Shown: positions 55,760 through 64,000 of the stretch, piece after piece
Numbering within the stretch: position 1 is the first letter of the stretch
How the letters are laid out: each line of letters opens with the position of its first letter
The notes under the pieces: generated by a model
What the model was told of the DNA's origin: nothing
Databases searched by the model: none
What the model saw: the letters and a program-made list of their open reading frames with translations, nothing else
Assembly: GCF_921293095.1 (NCBI RefSeq)
Contig: NC_060258.1
Coordinates: 2,604,001-2,668,000, forward strand
Length of the DNA: 64,000 nt
From: Ischnura elegans
Lineage: Eukaryota; Arthropoda; Insecta; Odonata; Coenagrionidae
Direction: 5' to 3'
Program-made: the position numbers and the translations under genes

Positions 55760-57760
55760 TAAAAGAAGCTGTGAAAATCTTCAGATGAAAGTTAATTAAA
55801 GTAAATTTACAATTTGAGTAAATAATAACTGTCACCCATAGTGCTTTAAGCACTTATCTTGGTTGAAAAGAAATGACTTGTAAAAATTGATACATTTTTG
55901 GGATTTTCAAACAATTACAAAATTTAAAATACACTTCATTATCAACTTTATATATATATGACATGCAATTTAGAGAAAAATAAGAAACCAATGCAAAAAA
56001 TGACGTTTTTAACATTCTAGTATCATCATTAATATCACCACATTAAAGACATAAAATTAATGTTTCCTCTTAACACATTCAGCCCGAAGGTAAAAATTTT
56101 AATTTTGCTCAGATCTGAAAATTTTGCCAAGCGAAGCCATCATGACACTCAGTGTCAAAGTTGGTACATAATGACCATTTTAAATATTTCTTGGACATCT
56201 ATAACTTGATAAAAAAAATTGAAAATTAAAATTAACCAATTTAGAAAAAAAAAGTTGTACTGCACACACAATTTCTTAAACAAAATCCCAGGTGTTGATG
56301 CTGGTTTTTACAGGGGCCTCCATGAATTTTAGACCATTGGCCCCAAGGTAAATTTTTAATTTAAAGTACGTGGATTGGAATGAATCATGACAGGCTTCAC
56401 CTACATTATACCTCAATAGTCACCTTAACGCATGAAGACACTAATTTAGTTGTGCAAAAAGATTTAAAAAAATACAAGGCTACTTCTGCAATTGAAAGAA
56501 TAGCATGTATAGGTATGTGTGACTCGGTCTGAAAATATTTCACTAGGAAAATTGTTTCAAGATAAAATCAATGATTGAAGCAATGGGCAATCAAAGGTAT
56601 CTTTCATCAACGCTACAGTAGATTTTTAACACTTGTCTCATTGTCATACCTCATTCGATCACAAAATGCCAAAGTATAAGCAAACCTTAGTATAAATAGA
56701 CGTAAGAAGAGCGATGTAATAGAACACACAACAGAAAATGGAGAGAGGAAACAGTAATGTAGCTGGTTTGAGAAAAGTGAATAATTCTTTTGAACAATGC
56801 TACGCTGGAAAAAATCATCATGTTATGATCTCCAAGATCAATCACCGGATATTCATTAGCAAATTTCAAGTTGATAACTAATGGCGGAAGTGGCATGTGT
56901 ATATACACATGCTAGCAAGCGCACACCCAAAGATGAATGAAATAAGAAATGTAACTTTTCCTTTACTACGAGAAGAATAAAATCCAGTCCACTTATAGAT
57001 GTGATATGAAGCTCTGAATGCAAAAGCTATCTCCTTGGCAAATTCACCACTCTGCAAGTATGTTATCCCTTGGCATCGTGCCAGGTGCAAATTCGGTCGA
57101 TGCGATTGCTTGAGGGGGCTCGGTCGGGACGAGGTAAGCAGGGGGAATGTGCTGTTCAAATGGAAGCTGGGAGCAGACTCATGAAACGACGCGAGTGGGC
57201 TCGCACATGTTTATTGAGTTACTCACAGGTAGTGTAGCAGCTGCCTACACTACCTGTGCCCAGGATCCTACTGTCTGCAAAAAAAGGCAAGACACCCAAG
57301 TTTGAGGAGTTCTATCGTCCAAATGCGGAAATCAATTTCAATAAAACAAAAAGCAAATGAGAGAGAATTTATTTCTACTTTGGCTCATTTACATCAACAA
57401 ATTTCTTGCGCCATGGTATTTCTTGTATTTCATTTTTTTTCTAAAAAACTTCCCATTTTTGCTCGTAAAATCAAGTTGCCCCGCTTTACGTGCTAGGTAT
57501 TCTCATAGTTTTTGTTCCAATAGCTAGAAATTTCGATATATGAAAGCCAGATCTATTATTAACGCTTTTTAGAAAACAAATTGTTTATACGACAAAAATT
57601 GTTTTAAACTACACAAATCTCTGTTAACTTCAAAACCAATGAGTCAATTGAAAATGAAGCTTGAAGACTGAGCTTCAAAATTTGCATGCATGAGGACTTC
57701 CGGAAAGTCTCGGGTGTTGTTGCCTACTAGGATTCATGGTTGGCAATAACATTCAAAATA
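55760..57760. other. Unassigned stretch with one hairpin
   Basis: Nothing coding is recognised. A short direct resemblance exists between AAGGTAAAAATTTTAATTTT (about 56088) and AAGGTAAATTTTTAATTTAA (about 56345). A perfect hairpin, CACAGGTAGTGTAG ... CTACACTACCTGTG, is at 57226-57260 with a 7-bp loop. Confidence 0.4.
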
Positions 57761-57764
57761 CATT

Positions 57765-57965
57765 CAGTGAAATGACTAAACCACTGAAAATTCTTGCGAC
57801 GATTCCTATGACAACTAGTGAAGCATGCAGGATTTTTTCAACCCTTAAAGGTGTTTAAACATTCTTACATAGCCAGATGGATGAGGACCAGTTCACTGCT
57901 TTGGCGATGTTGTCAATTGAAAAGTATTCTAGGTTGGCATTGAAGGTTTCAATGACTTTCAGAGG
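57765..57965 (+). pseudogene. hAT transposase C-terminal dimerisation fragment
   Basis: The plus frame reads KPLKILATIPMTTSEACRIF, STLKGV, then (past one stop) TFLHSQMDEDQFTALAMLSI. This matches the hAT family C-terminal dimerisation motif (LxILxTIPVTxxxAERSFSxLKxIKxxLRSxMxxxRLxxLAxLxI). The stop after GV and the absence of upstream domains show it is a relic. It is unrelated in sequence to the transposase at 16561-18125. Confidence 0.75.
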
Positions 57966-58702
57966 GAATGCATTTCACCTACCGTCACTTTTAAAGGCAT
58001 GGTTAGAATAATTGTTTTCATTTGCATGCTTATATTACTTCTGTTAATGCAGTTTTAAGGGCAGAATGTACCAGTGGTTTGTCATGCATGTGCTATGTAT
58101 TATATCACGACAACATATGATGCTCATAGATAATAATTAGCATAATATAAATAAATCATCCTGTATCTCCGTTAATGCCCACCCACAATAAATTACCACC
58201 AGCCACCACTGACTAATGGAACAAATTTTAAACTTCATGCTGGTGTTGTTTTCAAACATTAAATTTTACAACTCACTGAAACTGATTTCTTTAGTTTGAA
58301 ATAATATATCACAATACGTAATCACTTATTTTTTTCATATCACATTTGAGCCTACAAAAAGTTGCTATTCATTGAGGCATTTGAGAGGCTGGAAGAGAAT
58401 TATACCATGAACAATTTATTATTTCCAAAAAAATAATATCACCAAATAAATCACACAGGTCTTTAGAGTAGTCCAGTGCCATGAATTAGGCTTACTTTTC
58501 ATTTCATGGAAAATTTTCTAATGAGATATTTAAGCAGTGTTATTGATTGGGATTATCTTCTTTTATATGTATCATGATCCGCTCTGATAATTAAAGATTA
58601 TCCCTTTGGTGCTTCAACATTTGCAAACCAGTGGGTAAATTCTTCAGGACAAGCATCGGGCTGTTGTAGAATACCATCATGGTGTCCAATGGAGATATAA
58701 TA

Positions 58703-58829
58703 TTAACCCATTCAAGCCCAGACATATCTATATACATGTAATACTATACAAATTCCTAAATACTCTCTTGTTTGTTGTTTATGCAATTTCTTTCTGTTGT
58801 ATGAAAAAAGAAAGCCTTCAACTGGTTAA
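58703..58829. mobile_element. Small piggyBac-like MITE, 127 bp with its TTAA flanks
   Basis: The ends are TTAACCCATTCAAGCC and, reversed, TTAACCAGTTGAAGGC, so both ends start at TTAA. The interior is AT-rich and non-coding. A related word, TTAACACATTCAGCCC, occurs at about 56070 but without a visible partner. Confidence 0.55.
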
Positions 58830-59538
58830 CAAGGTAATGAGATAATTTGAGCCAATATTTGCAATTGTTACGTTCACTTACAGATGTCTGGTTACGAATT
58901 ACTTAGAAATCGCCATGGTATGATCACCTGAAAATTAAACTTTCTTATTAATCAGATTTCTCTGAAACCAGTTTTTGTTTCATTTTAAAATAATGAGGAG
59001 CATTATCTATTAAAAGATATAAATTTTTCTTTCAATCTCACGACAAAACTAATCAGTAAAGTTTTGGCATATCTAAAGATACCTCTGGGTACAAGTGGCA
59101 CTAAAAATTCAATTTTTAACTCATAGCTACAAGCATCCCCCGAGTTACGTAAGAGATGCATTCCGGAAAACTTTGCATAAGTCGAAATTTACGTAAGTTG
59201 AAAATTTTGCGTTACTGCTTCAAAGATTTCTATCGGTGCGGTGAATTCTTGATGGAGAAATTCGCATTAAATTTTTGGTTAAGTTTCATGCATTTCACTG
59301 TGATATTCATGAACTCTTCCGCATGTTCTTATGCTATTAGATACAGAATCAATAAACATTAATATACAGTCTGAGAGTTGCATCTTGAGCATTGCCAAAC
59401 AGAATGCATAATATTATTCCCCAAACTGACCGATCGCGTGGATTCGGGAAAGTACAGTATCTCAAGGCTACAAGCTGCAAGCAATGTATTAGAGGGAAAC
59501 CAGTAACATTTGGGTTTTAATAATGGAGCATTGACGAA

Positions 59539-59675
59539 TAGGGTGGTGCGAAAAAAAAAGTTACAAATTTCGTGTCGCTATAGCACAGAAAATTTGCGAT
59601 ACGATAGTACAAAAAAAAACAAAACCAGAATTATTAAAATCGGACGTAATCTTCTGATCACGCAAAGCACCTGAT
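59539..59675 (+). mobile_element. Solo terminal repeat of the hAT-type family
   Basis: TAGGGTGGTGCGAAAAAA followed by ACAAATTTCGTGTCG, TTGCGATACG, AAAATCGGACGTAATCTTC and GCAAAGCACCTGA matches the first 135 bp of 16157-18695 with several changes. No second end was found nearby, so it is a truncated copy. Confidence 0.8.
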
Positions 59676-59679
59676 GCTC

Positions 59680-62030
59680 ATTATTCTGTCACCGAAAAGA
59701 AAAAAATGACGATGCAATGCCAGTGGCGATCGCAGAATTCTCACAATGGTGGAGTAGACCTAGGCCATCAATTATTGGCAAATTACCAGACAACGATGAG
59801 GAATACAAAATGGTAGTTAACCTATTTTAGAGGGGCATTGAATGTATCGATTGTACAGGGATGGCTTGGGTATAGAAAACTGAGATAAGGGTCATACTGC
59901 AGTAAAATTTCAAAATCCTAATGTCTATTGTTCACGTAATAATACTTTATACCATAATACTATAATACCTAATGCTCAAAATTATATTATATTATGCATA
60001 AAAATTCAAGTATAAAAAACCACTTGAAGACTTAAGCAATGAATTATTTAGCGGAAACGTGCATGAATCAAATTACATGATAATGTACATTGTTGATCCC
60101 TCAAGTGCCAATATGTATCTTAAGATACATGTAGGATTAAGCTATGCAAATGTTAGAGATTAAAAAAAAAACAAACAAAAAAATTTATTCCTTCGTCAGA
60201 TATGATGGCTAATCATAATTTAAGCAAGGAAAGTAAAATATTAAAAAAAAATCTTCTTGGCTTTAATGGATAACTAAGGTTTCTTGAGGTGTACCCCATA
60301 GATAAATATTGGGCCATATTCTTTTTGTCATTTATATTACTGACCAGTAAAGTACAGGGGGCTACACCATTCCTTTATGTAGACTGTACTAGCAAAACGA
60401 ATGACTAATAAAATGCCACAATCGCTCAAACCGTGATCCAGTAGGTAGTGACAGGAATGAAAGTGGACCACGAATCTGTAGCATCTGAAGCGAGAGCACT
60501 CGGGAACATTGGGAGCGTGTACTGGACTACAATCTTACACAAGTTTATTACCACTCACGAGATGGTGATTTTCTCATGAAAATAATAAAATATTTAATGC
60601 TTAAAATGTGAATAATCTTAATCTTTAGATTTTCTAAGCCATTTAGTCAATGAATATGAACTTTTCAATAGTATGATTCACCTCAAGCGTTAGAAACACA
60701 TTTTATATTCACACGGTTACAACCCTGTATATAAATTTTACTCTAAAACTTTAAGATCAAATGGTGCTATTGAAGGCTATAAAAAAATGCCTAAACCAAG
60801 GAAACACATACAAAACAATAATACACTCACAACAATAGTCGCTATTAAGACTTGCCCTTCAGACAACATGATAATAATTACCTACATGCTATACACGACA
60901 AACTACCACCTTAACCAGTTTCAAAACAAATACTACGCATAGCTGGCTGGAAAAAAAAGCTTCAAGGCAAAATATTTCATCATCATCGTTTTTGTTAACT
61001 TGTCCATCAAAATGACGACACAAACTTTCAAGATAAGCACAACTGAGACACCAATTGGGTGACACCACTTATTTAAAAACAAACAACGGCATAACATAAA
61101 ATGGAATTAAGCAGTTTCATACACTGTTATTGCAGAAGACAGAATTATAAGAAATTGATCAAAATACTCACTTTGAGACTCAAGGAGGTTCTGGAATGAA
61201 AGTTTTCCGACCGGAATCCTGGAAAGGAAATTGGACAGATGAAGATTAACAAATTGGCAGCTGAATACTTTTTCACCATTCCATGAACAAATGCTACAGC
61301 TACAGATACGTAATTTTAAGGCGTAAAAAGCCATTGAAAGGGTTGAAATAAGGCCCTTACAACTTCAATACAACCAGGGCGAAATAATATTCATTCAATA
61401 CATTAAAAGGTACAATTAGCAAGTAACGAAATAGAAATAATGACATAGCTATGGTCTATAATAGGCATCTTTTCATATCGAGGGCCAGAGGAAATAGCAA
61501 AAAAAATATTATATGCAGAAACTTAATGACTACAGCCCTATGTCAGTGAATAAAATAGAAACATTTCCCGATTATCAGAGAATAGATTAAAAGACCAAAA
61601 GAAAAAAAATAGCCCAATCACAGCACATCCTACTATCTACCATCTCCACCTGGAATTTCATTGGTGACAACACATTTATCCCGGTACCAAATCAACATTT
61701 AACACATTACATTTACACAATAATACTGACACAACACCGGCAAATATCGATAGAAATGGTAGAAATTCGTTGACACATTGAGTACACGACAATACAGCAG
61801 CAACGGCATAAGTTTTAATATGCCTAAGGCGTTCACAGTACACTTTTATCGAATACTAATTTTCAACAGATCTTCACCATGTCATGGATTCAAAACTTAT
61901 GTCGCATTCTTAACGATCTTACGGGCGGGAGAAAGCGCAGCGACTGCAATCGAATTGACACAATACACGCTACTTATTTTCATGTGGGAATGGCTCATAA
62001 TTTAAAGTAAACTGCTACCCAATTTATTAG
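59680..62030. other. Unassigned stretch
   Basis: No domain is recognised. Short ORFs at 61107-61334 (minus) and 61778-62005 (plus) have no family resemblance. No terminal-repeat pair was found. Confidence 0.35.
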
Positions 62031-62039
62031 CAATTCGAG

Positions 62040-62105
62040 ACTCAAATGACCGATGGCGGCGCTGCTGTCAGTGACGTCAATTTCCAATATGGCCGCCAGA
62101 GTGAT
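62040..62105. promoter_or_regulatory. Possible promoter patch with CRE and YY1-like words
   Basis: TGACGTCA (CRE-type palindrome) lies between GATGGCGGCGCTG and AATATGGCCGCCAG, which are YY1/pho-like words in opposite orientations. The patch is GC-richer than its surroundings. It could be a bidirectional promoter of a gene whose coding exons are outside the window. This is weak inference. Confidence 0.25.
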
Positions 62106-64000
62106 GGTAAAATCAAAACAATCATAAAGCATTGGCGTAAGGAGAGAACATAAACCATAATATCAAGAGCTAATAAGATAGAAATATTCTTTTAAAACCT
62201 TCGTACGGTGTATTACTCGGCTTCTTTCATCCTTAAGAAGATCTAGAACCGGAAAAAACTGCTTGACGACGTAACTAAAGGTGTTTATAATGTACCTAAA
62301 CATTACGAGTCAAGTTTGATTCTTGACTTGCATTCATCCAAATCGTATTGCTTTACTTCGTAGCCATTCCTATGTAATACACTTCAAAAGAACTTAATAG
62401 TATTTCATATACAACCTGCCGCTTCAATACATGGAACCATAATCCATTTCAGGCAGTTTTCGTGTTGTATTTGGGTGCCACAGCCGTCTGCTTCACTGAT
62501 GTGGATTGCTGTGTTCACCTATTTATTATCATATTTCCGGATAAGAAATGAACTAAATAGTTATTTGATATGCTTTAACATTGGGAAATGAAATTGTTTG
62601 GTATGATTTAGAAATGAAAAAAGGAAGACCAAGGAAAAGATGGTGATGTGGAGCCGGAACAGGCTTAGTAGCCTAATCCTGGAAGGAAGAAGAAGATGAT
62701 TTGGAAATTTGAGGGCGACTTAAAGATCTTTACTGTTGATTCACATCTTCGTTTATTCGCTGTTCTTAGTAAAATCATGGAGACGATAGTTCTACTACTG
62801 ATGCTGAATTGACTACCGAATTGACACCAGGAATCCATCAAAATAAGCAAATAATGTTTACCATAATGCATATTTTACTAATTTACATCGTGATACGCTG
62901 TTAAAAATCGTTCTTTCAATGTACAGTAGGTTCATCCTCCTTGCTATTGATACTTAACGTCAATCTTGAGTTACTATGCTCAGCAACTTTAGGTAAATCG
63001 TTCAATAGCATATCGCGCACAGAAGAAAAAAAACATTTATCAGAATAACACGGGCAAATACCATCCCGCTCATAATAATGGCAATGTAAGTATTGAGTAT
63101 GTTATACTTAAAATCTCGAAAACCGCGATCACGGATATATCGGATACTTTGATGCATTGGATATTTTTCTACTTTTGTTCAGCGTAACCTGACACATGAA
63201 CGATTTTCAATTGAAATAACATATTAATAGCTATAGCATGTAAAACCAACGTATCTCCATTAAAATCGTCCTAAACAAGAGCTTTCTGCTCCTACCTACG
63301 TGCGGGAACAACAGCCGTCGCCTCGCTTTTAAACAATTCAACTTGTGCTGCAGTTATTACAGGGTCGTAGAATTAAAGAATATTTAACCTCAAGTAACGG
63401 TAGTAATTGCTTTGAAACCAAAAAGTAGGTATCACCCCGTAACTACTCAATAAAACAGTGTAAAGGTCTCATATACACTATTCCTCATAGCACTGCTGCA
63501 GCATGACCATCGTTCCTCTGTTTCGAGCGTTCTCCGCCAGGTGGTATCTCCCTTGGCTGGAATCGCGAATAATATAAACCCTAATTTATCCGTTTTACTC
63601 TCAAGCACATCCTAAAAATCATAAGATTATAAATGATGGACAAAGGACAATCAAACGTGTGGTATAAAATCCAATTAGTAGAATACAACAAAGTTACATT
63701 GAAACAACGAATATCAACTCGCCAACACGTAGTATACGTGACCTAAATCCAGAATGTATTCGAGGGCCGCATTGCAATCATAATATAACCTGTAGTGAGG
63801 CAAGCTTTAACAACGTAGTCACATATAAATGAAACACTAACTGCAAACAATAGCAAATAAGTAGGTTATGTAACAGTAAACACGTTAGAAATGAGTAGTA
63901 CCGAGTCTGACAACACAAGTCACTACGCCTCGTTACATGGCATTGATAATTAAAACTCACGAATGTGGGATCCAGATTACAAACACCTAGGACTAAGGGA
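62106..64000. other. Unassigned stretch to the window end
   Basis: No ORF with a recognisable domain, no repeats with paired ends and no RNA gene were seen. The GC-richer bit at 63485-63580 has no visible motif. Confidence 0.35.

Noticed and set aside
1-64000. tRNA, rRNA, CRISPR arrays, operons or phage genes
   Set aside because: I saw no tRNA arm pattern, rRNA blocks or regularly spaced identical repeats with unique spacers. Introns and transposon types indicate a eukaryotic nuclear sequence.

Overview
This is a eukaryotic, AT-rich window made almost entirely of transposable elements and their relics. It is most likely from an arthropod, probably an insect. The evidence is spliced genes with GT-AG introns, a DUF4806 accessory gene paired with a CACTA-type transposase (a pairing common in arthropod genomes), THAP, hAT and RTE/jockey-like proteins, and LINE tails ending in repeated CATCTA. 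I cannot name the species. I saw no tRNA, rRNA, CRISPR array or prokaryotic operon, and no clearly conserved cellular gene except possibly one ankyrin-like ORF.

Layout. 0-4.7 kb: a transposon-derived coding relic at the left edge, MITE copy A (489-1104), a perfect hairpin element (3734-3834) and otherwise unassigned DNA. 4.7-10.5 kb: segmental-duplication copy A, carrying a 5'-truncated, stop-interrupted copy of an ankyrin-like gene and interrupted by a 1.87-kb CMC (CACTA-like) element with a two-exon THAP domain (7011-8883). 10.66-15.12 kb: a second CMC element with DUF4806 exons, with a Tc1/mariner-like foldback inside it. 15.4-19.1 kb: a foldback hairpin and a 2.54-kb hAT-type element with about 370-bp terminal inverted repeats and a perfect 8-bp target duplication. 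19.2-19.85 kb: MITE copy B. 20.08-28.83 kb: one CMC element carrying a second, two-gene CMC element (21494-28264) with a long uninterrupted transposase ORF (671 aa) and a spliced DUF4806 gene. 31.25-36.65 kb: duplication copy B, with an intact 453-aa ankyrin-like ORF and a 0.67-kb piggyBac-like MITE. 37.39-39.48 kb: a 2.1-kb element with a 3-bp target duplication and tandem subterminal repeats. 42.4-47.5 kb: a diverged direct duplication that includes an 80-bp splice-bounded exon. 47.6-55.8 kb: two almost identical, inverted 0.67-kb arms around old LINE fragments (RTE-like, jockey-like) and MITE copy C. 55.8-64 kb: mostly unassigned, with a hAT C-terminal fragment, a small piggyBac-like MITE and a solo hAT terminus.

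How the parts relate. Four separate insertions begin CCC and end GGG with 2-bp target duplications (TA, AC, CA, TA), so CMC-type transposition has shaped this locus repeatedly. The element at 21494-28264 is the only candidate for an autonomous copy: it has both ends, an open transposase and a DUF4806 gene with consistent splice sites. The two segmental-duplication copies serve as empty-site controls for each other: copy B lacks the THAP element present in A, and copy A lacks the piggyBac-like MITE present in B. Both insertions therefore followed the duplication, and the inferred ends and target duplications are supported within the window itself.
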